Shown: positions 1 through 7,266 of the stretch, piece after piece
Position numbering within the stretch: the stretch's first letter is position 1
How the letters are laid out: each line of letters starts with the position of its first letter
NCBI GenBank assembly: GCA_963623925.1
Contig: CAVFNN010000005.1
Location: forward strand, 1-64,000
Origin: Oribacterium sp963623925
GTDB lineage: Bacteria > Bacillota > Clostridia > Lachnospirales > Lachnospiraceae
Direction of reading: 5' to 3'
DNA length: 64,000 nt
Made by a program: the position numbers and the translations under genes
The notes under the pieces: generated by a model
What the model saw: only the letters and a program-made list of their open reading frames with translations
Told to the model about the DNA's origin: nothing
Databases searched by the model: none

Positions 1-2
1 GG

Positions 3-239
3 CGTAGTTACTGGGCTAAACGGCATTTCTCACCCACAAGGATGCCCGAAGAGCCTCGCTTTGACGCTATTAAGGATCTTTATATGCAGAGGAAAAGCCA
101 GAAAGAAATAGCAGAGAAATTTCACATTAGTGTAGCTCAGGTGGCAAAGATTACGCAGTCAATGGGTATATGGCATACTGTAAAAAGCAAACCGATTGAA
201 GCGATTATTTTTATGGACAAATTTTCGTATTTACGTTAA
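3..239 (+). CDS. C-terminal part of an HTH-containing protein, truncated by the window edge
   Basis: The reading frame is open to the left edge, so an upstream start outside the window is likely; the first internal ATG is at 42. The visible 79 residues contain a helix-turn-helix-like stretch (KSQKEIAEKFHISVAQVAK) typical of resolvase or sigma-like DNA-binding domains, then a short non-conserved tail ending at a TAA. I do not recognise the family. It could also be a decayed fragment, since nothing else of the protein is visible. The strong hairpin at 310-350 probably ends its transcript. Confidence 0.4.
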   Translation, partial: RSYWAKRHFSPTRMPEEPRFDAIKDLYMQRKSQKEIAEKFHISVAQVAKITQSMGIWHTVKSKPIEAIIFMDKFSYLR

Positions 240-309
240 TGAACGGGATGCGATACATTGTAGCGTAGTGTAAATTCGATGAAGGAAATAATATTGTTGA
301 ATTTTGCTC

Positions 310-350
310 ACAAAAATCCCCTGCCATTTAAACGGCAGGGGATTTTTGTG
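310..350. terminator. Bidirectional rho-independent terminator
   Basis: A perfect 17-bp inverted repeat (310-326 with 334-350) has a GC-rich core and A/T flanks that give a U-tract on either strand. It separates the partial gene on the left from the tRNA/RpiR block transcribed leftward. Confidence 0.75.
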
Positions 351-402
351 CCGCCGCGCAGCCCTCTGCGCGGCGAAGAGGAGGGGCAGCGGAGGGAACG
401 AG

Positions 403-430
403 CCCCGGTTTTTGGAACAAAAAACCGGGG
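403..430 (-). terminator. Terminator-like hairpin downstream of tRNA-Leu
   Basis: Inverted repeat ccccggttttt / aaaaaccgggg (403-413 with 420-430) lies 30 bp beyond the 3' end of the leftward tRNA gene. The T-run is inside the stem, so strand assignment rests on the neighbouring tRNA. Confidence 0.5.
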
Positions 431-459
431 CAAGCGATCTGCAGCTTGCCCCGACGATC

Positions 460-543
460 TGCGGGAGATGGGACTTGAACCCACACGTCTATACAGACAC
501 AAGATCCTTAGTCTTGCCTGTCTGCCAATTCCAGCACTCCCGC
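460..543 (-). tRNA. tRNA-Leu (anticodon AAG)
   Basis: The reverse strand folds as a class II tRNA of 84 nt. The acceptor stem is GCGGGAG with CTCCCGC, and the discriminator is A. The anticodon stem CAAGA/TCTTG encloses loop CTAAGGA, so the anticodon is AAG, reading CUU. A long variable arm (TGTCT/AGACG type) supports leucine, and the T-arm is GTGGG-TTCAAGT-CCCAT. The 3' CCA is not encoded. An A at position 34 is unusual in bacteria outside tRNA-Arg(ACG) and would be expected to become inosine. Confidence 0.93.
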
Positions 544-555
544 GCAACAGATGGT

Positions 556-584
556 ATAATACCACCTGCTGTAAGAAAAAGCAA
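556..584 (-). promoter_or_regulatory. Promoter of tRNA-Leu
   Basis: On the reverse strand a TTGCTT -35 box (579-584) and a TATTAT -10 box (556-561) are separated by exactly 17 bp. The -10 box ends 12 bp before the tRNA 5' end. Confidence 0.6.
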
Positions 585-602
585 GAGGAAAATGCGAAAT
601 TT

Positions 603-1460
603 TTAGTAGGTTTTGTCCGCCACCGCATTCTGGGTTTTTTCCATATAAGAAGAGCAGCGCTTGAAGTGACGACGATAGTACTCGGAGTACATCACATCCA
701 CCAGGAAGAGCTGACTGATCTCTGCGGAGGTGGGGCCGCTCTGGAGGGAGCCTTCATTAGCGCCACACAACAGGATAATGTCGGCATATTCGGTGAGCGG
801 TGACTTGGAGAAACGGGTGACAACGATGGTCTTCGCGCCGGACTGCTTGCAGAGGCGGGCAATTTCCACCGTATCCTTGGTAGCACCGGAGTAGGAGAAG
901 ATGACGGCGGCATCCTGACCGCTGAGCGTGGCGGCAGACATAAGTTGCACATTCACCACCTCATTGCAGCGCACCTTCGGCTCGATGCGCAGGAACTTGT
1001 TCATGGCTTTCATGGCCGTCAGCATGGAAGCACCCACACCGAAGAAGACAATGTTTTTGGCCTCAGACAGGGTATCCATGGCCTTGGTCATCTGCCGAAG
1101 ATCAATGAGGGAGTAGGTTTCCTGAATGGCGGAAACATTTTCCGTCAGCACCTTCTTGGCCAGCTCGGCGATGTTGTCTTCCAGGGTGATGTTCCGGTCT
1201 TCACTTTCCGTCAGCTGCTCTGTACCGCTCCGCATGGAGAGGGAAAGCATCATCTTGAATTCCTGATAGCCCTTCACGTTCATGGTCTTACAGAAACGGA
1301 ACACGGAAGTGTCACCCACCTGACAGGCCTCCGCCAGATCGGAGATGGACATAAAGAGCACCTTGCCGGGATTTGCGAGAATGAAATCGGCTACCTTTTT
1401 TTCGGCCTTGGTAAACTGATTGTAGGCCGAGCGTATTTTGGTTAAATAATCTTCCTGCAT
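603..1460 (-). CDS. MurR/RpiR family transcriptional regulator
   Basis: A 285-residue protein with an N-terminal RpiR-type helix-turn-helix (about residues 1-75, including KAEKKVADFIL and DTSVFRFCKTM) and a C-terminal SIS sugar-isomerase-like domain (about 110-260, including VFFGVGASM and IFSYSGATKDT) that binds a phosphosugar effector in this family. Length and domain order are standard. The ATG at 1460 is preceded by an AGGTGA-type ribosome site. No sugar catabolic gene is adjacent, so its ligand cannot be inferred; the nearest rightward gene is the RhuM-like gene, divergently oriented. Confidence 0.88.
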   Translation of the reverse strand: MQEDYLTKIRSAYNQFTKAEKKVADFILANPGKVLFMSISDLAEACQVGDTSVFRFCKTMNVKGYQEFKMMLSLSMRSGTEQLTESEDRNITLEDNIAELAKKVLTENVSAIQETYSLIDLRQMTKAMDTLSEAKNIVFFGVGASMLTAMKAMNKFLRIEPKVRCNEVVNVQLMSAATLSGQDAAVIFSYSGATKDTVEIARLCKQSGAKTIVVTRFSKSPLTEYADIILLCGANEGSLQSGPTSAEISQLFLVDVMYSEYYRRHFKRCSSYMEKTQNAVADKTY

Positions 1461-1496
1461 TTACATCACCTGTCCTTTTCATAAACTCATGTCCCT

Positions 1497-1525
1497 ACTA
1501 TACCATATCGGGAAAATATTTTCAA
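1497..1525 (-). promoter_or_regulatory. Promoter of the RpiR-type regulator gene
   Basis: Reverse strand TTGAAA (1520-1525), 17-bp spacer, TATAGT (1497-1502), 36 bp before the start codon. Confidence 0.6.
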
Positions 1526-1773
1526 TTCTGCGATGGAAATGAAAAAAGAAATTGCCGAAGTGATTTGGCCCACAAGTGCATGAAGTACGGACATTTTTGG
1601 ATCTCTGTAGAAGTATGTTGAACATCAAAGAACAAATATTTGTGTGCTTTGTGGAAAAGCATGGGCATTTGTGCTATGCTGATAAAATGTATAAACACTA
1701 TAAAATCTTTTCAAAAGAGAGTGATATGGAACATATGATTATTAAAATTATATGTTGAAAGGGGGCGCGATAG
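1526..1773. other. AT-rich intergenic stretch upstream of the RhuM-like gene
   Basis: Together with the RpiR promoter this makes a gene-free interval of just over 300 bp. It is visibly more AT-rich than its surroundings. A TATAAA near 1690 lies upstream of the RhuM-like gene, but no -35 box at good spacing was seen. A 60-codon open frame here (from 1576) has no ribosome site and is not called. Confidence 0.4.
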
Positions 1774-2835
1774 TTGGCGAAGAAAAAAGATGAGATAAGC
1801 ATCCGTTCCAGCGCTGCGGAATACTTGACCTATATTGCTTCTGTTGGAGACCAGCAGGACAGCATTGAGATGCGTTATGAGGATGAGAATATATGGCTGA
1901 CGCAGAAGATGATGGCTACACTGTATGATGTAAGTGTTGCGGCTATCAATCAGCATATAAAAAAAGTATATGGTGATTCGGAATTAGAGCCAAAGGCAAC
2001 TATTAAGAAATACTTAATCGTTCAAAATGAAGGTACGCGTCAGGTTCAGAGAGAAACAAATCATTATAATCTACAAATGATCATTGCCGTTGGATTCAAA
2101 GTGAACAATGAGCGAGCAGTGCAGTTCCGTAAGTGGGCAAACAGTATTGTGAAGGACTACACTATCAAAGGCTGGGTCATGGATGATGAGCGCTTGAAGA
2201 ATGACGGCTCCGTGCTTACCACAGAGTATTTTGACCGCCTGCTTGAGCAGATTCGGGAAATTCGTTTGTCTGAGCGCAGGTTCTATCAGAAGATAACCGA
2301 CATTTATGCCACGGCACTTGATTATGATCGTACTGCAAAGACAACGAAGCAGTTCTTCGCAAAGGTTCAGAATAAGATGCATTATGCGGTACACGGTCAT
2401 ACGGCGGCAGAGCTTATCTATGAACGCGCAGATGCCGAAAAGCCACACATGGGATTAACCACATGGGCAGCGGCCCCGGATGGCAAGATCGTAAAAAGTG
2501 ATGTAAGCATTGCGAAGAATTATCTGAGCGATCAGGAGATGCGCTCGTTGGAGCGAATCGTATCCGCTTATCTGGATCTGGCAGAAGACCGGGCAGAACG
2601 ACATATTCCGATGACAATGGAGGATTGGTCAAAGCGCCTGGATTTATTTCTGATGGCGGATGACAGAGAAGTGCTTCAGGATGCGGGAAAGATCACTGCA
2701 GAGATTGCTAAAGCAAAAGCTGAAATTGAATTTGAAAAATACCGTGTTATTCAAGATAGGCTGTTTGTGTCTGACTTTGATAAGTACATGCTGGAATTAG
2801 AAGAAAAATGCAAAAACCAGAAATCCGGTGTATAG
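1774..2835 (+). CDS. RhuM-like protein (virulence RhuM family)
   Basis: A 353-residue protein of the family named after RhuM of Salmonella pathogenicity island 3; the molecular function is not established. The conserved N-terminal module is clear (IWLTQKMMATLYDVS, then INQHIKKVYGDSEL and the RQVQRETNHYNLQMI block, about residues 40-110). A C-terminal helical region ends in an Ala/Lys/Glu-rich coiled stretch. The start is a TTG at 1774 preceded by the purine-rich site gaaaggggg. These genes are usually found alone or near mobile or restriction loci; here it is isolated, AT-rich relative to neighbours, and probably acquired. It could act as a DNA-binding antitoxin-like or phage-antirepressor-like protein, but that is inference. 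Confidence 0.85.
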   Translation: MAKKKDEISIRSSAAEYLTYIASVGDQQDSIEMRYEDENIWLTQKMMATLYDVSVAAINQHIKKVYGDSELEPKATIKKYLIVQNEGTRQVQRETNHYNLQMIIAVGFKVNNERAVQFRKWANSIVKDYTIKGWVMDDERLKNDGSVLTTEYFDRLLEQIREIRLSERRFYQKITDIYATALDYDRTAKTTKQFFAKVQNKMHYAVHGHTAAELIYERADAEKPHMGLTTWAAAPDGKIVKSDVSIAKNYLSDQEMRSLERIVSAYLDLAEDRAERHIPMTMEDWSKRLDLFLMADDREVLQDAGKITAEIAKAKAEIEFEKYRVIQDRLFVSDFDKYMLELEEKCKNQKSGV

Positions 2836-2873
2836 TATAGGAAGCAACATCGATTTTTTTCAGGAGGACAATT

Positions 2874-3230
2874 ATGATACGTAAGGTGAATGCAGTGGCT
2901 GTGGAGCATCTGGGCGGCGGCAAGGGAACTGCCTATGTGCACAACATCGTTTCCAAGGAGGAGTTGAACGGGCATGGCCGTCTCTATGCGAAGGTGGTAC
3001 TGCCGCCGGGAAGCAGTGTGGGTTGGCACCAGCATGTGCATGACACAGAGCCCTATTATATTCTGAAGGGTGAGGCAGACTTTATTGACAACGATAAAAC
3101 GGTCACCAAGGTCGGCCCCGGCGACGCCTGCCTCATCGAGGTGGGACAGTTCCATTCCATCGAGAACAATTCCGATTCCGATGTGGAGTTCATGGCGCTG
3201 ATCTACAATGAGCCGGGATATTTGAATTAA
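2874..3230 (+). CDS. Cupin-domain protein (metal-binding beta-barrel)
   Basis: A 118-residue single-domain cupin. The first motif is visible as GWHQHVHDTEPYYILKG (about residues 44-60) with histidines and a glutamate that would bind a divalent metal, and the second as GQFHSI (about 90-95). Length fits one compact cupin barrel. A strong aggagg site precedes the ATG. Substrate and reaction are unknown; small cupins of this type include isomerases, dioxygenases and sugar-binding proteins. It lies 38 bp after the RhuM-like gene but is closer in composition to the core genome, so the two are probably unrelated. Confidence 0.85.
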   Translation: MIRKVNAVAVEHLGGGKGTAYVHNIVSKEELNGHGRLYAKVVLPPGSSVGWHQHVHDTEPYYILKGEADFIDNDKTVTKVGPGDACLIEVGQFHSIENNSDSDVEFMALIYNEPGYLN

Positions 3231-3248
3231 AATGTTCTTGTGATGCAT

Positions 3249-3298
3249 CCCGTGGGCACCCCGCTCGATATCAGCCAAGCTGTTGCGATACCCACGGG
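3249..3298 (-). repeat. Family B palindromic repeat, copy 1
   Basis: CCCGTGGG (3249-3256) pairs with CCCACGGG (3291-3298). Read on the reverse strand the interior contains TATCGCAACAGCTTGGCTG, closely matching the copy at 10222-10261. Confidence 0.6.
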
Positions 3299-3363
3299 AA
3301 ATACTTGCGTTTTGCATAATTATGCGGTATAATTAGTTGCAAGTATGTAAACAGGAAATCGGC

Positions 3364-3397
3364 AAATCCTCTCTGCTTGTGGCAGAGGGGATTTTTT
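3364..3397 (+). terminator. Rho-independent terminator downstream of the cupin gene
   Basis: Stem aaatcctctctgc (3364-3376) with gcagaggggattt (3382-3394, one G-U pair), loop ttgtg, followed by a run of T. Confidence 0.7.
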
Positions 3398-3399
3398 GA

Positions 3400-3424
3400 T
3401 TCCTAGGAAAGTGCATCCTAGGAA
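3400..3424 (+). repeat. Family C hairpin, copy 1 (loop AAGTGCA)
   Basis: TTCCTAGGA (3400-3408) and TCCTAGGAA (3416-3424) pair around the loop AAGTGCA, directly after the terminator T-run. A second copy with a compensatory stem change is at 51314-51338. Confidence 0.5.
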
Positions 3425-3457
3425 AATGTATTGTGTCAACGAAAAAGGAGTCATTTC

Positions 3458-4876
3458 ATGGAGAAGCAAATGCTGCAGGAGAATTATGATGTGATCATCA
3501 TCGGTGCGGGGCCCAGCGGTGCCTTCTGCGCCTATACATTGAAGACGGAGCGCCCGGAGCTTAAGGTGCTGATGATCGAGAAGGGACGCCGGATCGAGAA
3601 GCGTGTCTGCCCGAAGCGGAAGACCAAGGTCTGCGTGGGCTGTAAGCCCTGCTCCATCACCACGGGCTTTGCCGGTGCCGGTGCCTTCTCCGACGGCAAG
3701 CTGTCCCTGTCCCCGGATGTCGGCGGCAACCTGCCGGAGATCCTGGGCTATGAGAAGACCGAGGAGCTGATCAAGGAGTCCGATGAAATCTATCTGCGTT
3801 TCGGTGCGGATAAGTCGGTTTACGGTGTGGACAAGGAGCGGGAGATCGAGGAAATCCGCCGGAAGTCCATCGCCGCCGGCATTAAGCTGGTGGAATGTCC
3901 CATCCGTCACCTGGGCACGGAAGAGGGCTACAAGATCTACATGCGCATTGAGCACCACCTGGAGGAGCTGGGTGTAGACATGCTCTTCGATACCCAGGTG
4001 GAGGACGTCCTCATTGAAAACAACAAGGCCACAGGTGTCCGCATTGAAGGCGGTCAGGTGTTCCGGGCCGGCGAGGTGGTTTCCGCTGTGGGTCGTGAAG
4101 GCTCTGAGTGGCTCGCCAACATTTGCCGTCAGCACCGTATCGAGACCCAGGTGGGTACCGTGGACATCGGTGTCCGGGTCGAGGTGCGCGATGAGATCAT
4201 GAAGTTCCTGAACGAGAACCTTTATGAGGCAAAGATGATCTACCACACAAAGACCTTCGACGACAAGGTGCGTACCTTCTGTACCAACCCCTCCGGCGAG
4301 GTGGCGACCGAGTACTATGACAATGGTCTCGCGGTGGTAAACGGTCATGCCTACAAAGCCAAGGAGTACAAGACGAAGAACACCAACTTCGCGCTCCTGG
4401 TGTCCAAGAACTTCACAGAGCCCTTCAACGAGCCCATCGAATACGGTAAGTACATCGCCCGGCTGTCCAACATGCTCTGCGGTGGCCGCATCATGGTGCA
4501 GACCTTCGGCGACTTCCTGAGAGGACGCCGGACCACCAACGAGCGTCTGTTCCGAAACAACATCATGCCGACCCTGAAGGATGCCGTGCCGGGTGACCTG
4601 TCTCTGGTGCTGCCGTATCGCATCATGCTGGATCTGAAGGAAATGCTGTTTGCTCTGGATGAGGTGACCCCGGGCATTGCAGCGGACGAGACACTGCTCT
4701 ACGGCGTGGAGGTAAAGTTCTACTCCAACCGCGTAGTGGTGACACCGGATTTCGAGACCTCCGTGGCCGGACTGCGTGCCATCGGCGACGGCGCAGCCAT
4801 CACCAGAGGTCTGCAGCAGGCCAGCGCCAACGGTATTTCCGTGGCCCGCTCCATCCTGAAGAAGCTCGAGGCCTGA
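3458..4876 (+). CDS. FAD-dependent oxidoreductase (uncharacterised FAD-dependent dehydrogenase family)
   Basis: A 472-residue flavoprotein. An N-terminal Rossmann dinucleotide-binding motif (VIIIGAGPSGAFCAY) begins about 12 residues in. A cysteine cluster (CPKRKTKVCVGCKPC) follows at about 52-66, then the GFAGAGAFSDGKLS signature of this family. The C-terminus has the FAD-binding GDGAAITRGLQQA stretch. I place the start at ATG 3458, seven bases after aaaaaggag, rather than at an in-frame TTG at 3431 that lies upstream of that site. The family is widespread in Firmicutes; electron donor and substrate are not known. The Cys cluster suggests a redox or metal site, which is inference. It is monocistronic and precedes the suf operon. 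Confidence 0.85.
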   Translation: MEKQMLQENYDVIIIGAGPSGAFCAYTLKTERPELKVLMIEKGRRIEKRVCPKRKTKVCVGCKPCSITTGFAGAGAFSDGKLSLSPDVGGNLPEILGYEKTEELIKESDEIYLRFGADKSVYGVDKEREIEEIRRKSIAAGIKLVECPIRHLGTEEGYKIYMRIEHHLEELGVDMLFDTQVEDVLIENNKATGVRIEGGQVFRAGEVVSAVGREGSEWLANICRQHRIETQVGTVDIGVRVEVRDEIMKFLNENLYEAKMIYHTKTFDDKVRTFCTNPSGEVATEYYDNGLAVVNGHAYKAKEYKTKNTNFALLVSKNFTEPFNEPIEYGKYIARLSNMLCGGRIMVQTFGDFLRGRRTTNERLFRNNIMPTLKDAVPGDLSLVLPYRIMLDLKEMLFALDEVTPGIAADETLLYGVEVKFYSNRVVVTPDFETSVAGLRAIGDGAAITRGLQQASANGISVARSILKKLEA

Positions 4877-4943
4877 CGGAAAAGTTTACACTGCCTTATA
4901 AAGGTTAGGCGAATTAAACCCTATAAAATTACTAGGAAATACC

Positions 4944-4972
4944 TTGCGGGAAGATAGGACATAGGGTATAAT
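4944..4972 (+). promoter_or_regulatory. Sigma-A promoter of the suf operon
   Basis: TTGCGG (4944-4949), a 17-bp spacer, and a consensus TATAAT (4967-4972). Transcription would start near 4979, giving a leader of about 100 nt before sufC. Confidence 0.75.
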
Positions 4973-4998
4973 CCAGAAATGCGATAAGGAAAGCTGCA

Positions 4999-5023
4999 AC
5001 AGCGCCCCTCTTCGGGGCGCTGT
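4999..5023 (+). terminator. Leader hairpin, possible attenuator before sufC
   Basis: A perfect 10-bp stem, acagcgcccc (4999-5008) with ggggcgctgt (5014-5023), loop tcttc, followed by a short tttgg. It lies between the promoter and sufC, so it is either a weak terminator/attenuator or a 5' stabilising structure. Confidence 0.45.
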
Positions 5024-5081
5024 TTGGCGGTTTAGGATGCATTTACATAGATTTTTTTCAAAATAAAGCACGGAGGAAATT

Positions 5082-5822
5082 ATGGCAGATTTATTGAAGG
5101 TAGAGAATCTGGCAGCAGCCGTTGAGGAGAAGGAGATCCTGCATGGCGTAGATCTGACAGTGAACAGAGGCGAGACACATGTGCTGATGGGCCCGAACGG
5201 TGCCGGTAAGTCCACACTGGGCAACGCCCTGATGGGAAACCCGCAGTACGAAATCACCGGCGGCAAGATCTTCTTTGAGGGCGAAGACATTACCACAATG
5301 TCCACAGATAAGAGAGCGAAGCTCGGCATGTTCCTGTCCTTCCAGAACCCGCTGGAGGTGCCGGGTATCACCCTTGGTAACTTCATCCGTTCTGCCCTGG
5401 AGATGCGCACCGGTAAGCATATCCGTCTCTGGGACTTCAAGAAGGAAATGAAGAAGGCCATGGAGCTTCTGAACATGGATCCTTCCTATGCGGACCGCGA
5501 TCTGAATGTCGGCTTCTCCGGCGGTGAGAAGAAGAAGGCGGAGATCCTGCAGCTTCTCATGCTGAAGCCGTCTCTGGCCATTCTGGATGAGACCGACTCC
5601 GGCCTGGATGTCGATGCTGTGCGTACGGTATCCAAGGGCATCGAGGAGTATCAGAAGTCCATGGATGGCGCACTGCTCATCATCACCCACTCCACCCGTA
5701 TCCTGGAGTCCCTGAAGGTGGACAAGACCCATGTGATCGTCAGCGGAAAGATGAAGACCGAGGGAGATGCTTCCCTGGTGGACAAGATCAATGCAGAGGG
5801 CTTCGAGGCCTTCCTGAACTGA
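5082..5822 (+). CDS. sufC: Fe-S cluster assembly ATPase SufC
   Basis: A 246-residue cytosolic ABC-type ATPase that powers the SufBCD scaffold for iron-sulfur cluster assembly. Walker A is GPNGAGKST (residues 37-45), the ABC signature is FSGGEKKKAEIL (about 145-156), and the Walker B/D-loop region reads ILDETDSGLDVD. The ETDSGLD form (rather than DEPTxGLD) is characteristic of SufC. Length matches the family. ATG 5082 follows a cggagg site. First gene of sufCBDSU; sufB follows 27 bp later. Expressed from the promoter at 4944-4972. Confidence 0.96.
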   Translation: MADLLKVENLAAAVEEKEILHGVDLTVNRGETHVLMGPNGAGKSTLGNALMGNPQYEITGGKIFFEGEDITTMSTDKRAKLGMFLSFQNPLEVPGITLGNFIRSALEMRTGKHIRLWDFKKEMKKAMELLNMDPSYADRDLNVGFSGGEKKKAEILQLLMLKPSLAILDETDSGLDVDAVRTVSKGIEEYQKSMDGALLIITHSTRILESLKVDKTHVIVSGKMKTEGDASLVDKINAEGFEAFLN

Positions 5823-5849
5823 GAATCATACCGGAAGTAAGGAGAGAAT

Positions 5850-7265
5850 ATGGCTAAGGAAAGAGCAGAGGTAAACGACATTGATCGTTCCATGTATGAT
5901 TTCCGCTATGAGGAGAAGGACTCTGACTTTTATAAGATTCAGGAAGGTCTGACACCGGAAATCGTAGAAGAGATTTCCGAGAAGAAGGGTGATCCCCAGT
6001 GGATGCGGGATTTCCGTCTTCGTTCTCTGGAAATTTACAATAAGAAAGAAATTCCCCAGTGGGGTCCGTCCATTGACGGCCTCAATATGAACAACATTGT
6101 GACCTATGTAAAGCCGAAGACCAAGATGTCGGCAGACTGGAGCGAGGTGCCCCAGGACATCAAGGAAACCTTCGATAAGCTGGGCATCCCCCAGGCGGAG
6201 CGGAAGTCTCTGGCGGGCGTGGGCGCGCAGTACGATTCCGAGCTGGTGTATCATAACCTGCAGGAATCGGTGGCAGCCCAGGGCGTGGTCTATACGGATA
6301 TCGAGTCGGCGCTCCACGGCGAGTATGCCGACATGATTCGGGAACACTTTATGCATCTGGTGCCGCCCACGGATCATAAGTTTGCGGCATTGCACGGCGC
6401 GGTATGGTCCGGCGGTTCCTTCGTTTATGTACCGAAGGGCGTGACGGTGGAGATTCCCCTCCAGTCCTATTTCCGTCTGAATGCACCGGGTGCCGGTCAG
6501 TTTGAGCATACTCTGATCATCGTGGATGAGGGTGCGAACCTTCACTTCATCGAGGGCTGCTCTGCACCTAAGTATAATGTTGCCAACCTCCACGCGGGCT
6601 GTGTGGAGCTCTATGTGGGAAAGAACGCGAAGTTGCGGTATTCCACCATCGAGAACTGGTCCAAGAACATGTACAACCTGAACACCAAGCGTGCCAAGGT
6701 GGAAGAGGGCGGCATCATGGAATGGGTGTCCGGCTCTTTCGGCTCCCATGTTTCCTATCTGTATCCCATGACCATCCTGAACGGTAAGGGCGCCAGAGCG
6801 GATTTCACCGGCGTTACCTTTGCCGGCAAGGGACAGAATCTCGATACCGGTGCCAAGATGGTGCACAACGCAGAGAATACCAGTTCGAACATCAGCACGC
6901 GCTCCATCTCGAAGGACGGCGGTATTTCCACCTATCGTTCTTCCATCACCATCAACAAGAATGCGAAGAACGCCAAGTCCTCGGTTTCCTGCCAGTCTCT
7001 GATGTTGGACGACATTTCCCGTTCGGATACCATTCCGGCCATGGATGTGCGGACCCAGCAGGCGGATGTGGGACATGAGGCGAAGATCGGACGTATCTCC
7101 GATGATGCGGTGTTCTATCTCATGTCTCGCGGTATCTCCGAGGAGGACGCCCGGGCGCTCATCGTCAGCGGCTTTGCGGACACCGTTTCCAAGGAGCTTC
7201 CGCTGGAGTATGCGGTGGAGATGAATAATCTCATTCGTCTGGAAATGAAGGGGGCAATCGGCTGA
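5850..7265 (+). CDS. sufB: Fe-S cluster assembly protein SufB
   Basis: A 471-residue scaffold subunit of the SufBCD complex, in which the nascent cluster is built. Recognisable SufB blocks are FDKLGIPQAERK (about 111-122), VPKGVTVEIPLQSYFR (about 195-210), the long right-handed beta-helix core, and the C-terminal GISEEDARALIVSGFAD helix block shared with SufD. Full length for the family. An aaggagag site precedes ATG 5850. Its TGA is separated from the sufD ATG by one base, indicating coupled translation. No missing segment was seen. Confidence 0.96.
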   Translation: MAKERAEVNDIDRSMYDFRYEEKDSDFYKIQEGLTPEIVEEISEKKGDPQWMRDFRLRSLEIYNKKEIPQWGPSIDGLNMNNIVTYVKPKTKMSADWSEVPQDIKETFDKLGIPQAERKSLAGVGAQYDSELVYHNLQESVAAQGVVYTDIESALHGEYADMIREHFMHLVPPTDHKFAALHGAVWSGGSFVYVPKGVTVEIPLQSYFRLNAPGAGQFEHTLIIVDEGANLHFIEGCSAPKYNVANLHAGCVELYVGKNAKLRYSTIENWSKNMYNLNTKRAKVEEGGIMEWVSGSFGSHVSYLYPMTILNGKGARADFTGVTFAGKGQNLDTGAKMVHNAENTSSNISTRSISKDGGISTYRSSITINKNAKNAKSSVSCQSLMLDDISRSDTIPAMDVRTQQADVGHEAKIGRISDDAVFYLMSRGISEEDARALIVSGFADTVSKELPLEYAVEMNNLIRLEMKGAIG

Positions 7266-7266
7266 T

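Noticed and set aside
279..803. A 174-codon frame across the tRNA-Leu and the end of the RpiR gene
   Set aside because: It reads straight through a well-folded tRNA and a terminator and has no ribosome site.
3431..3457. Upstream TTG start for the FAD-dependent oxidoreductase
   Set aside because: It lies before the clear aaaaaggag site that serves ATG 3458, and the added residues are not part of the Rossmann fold.
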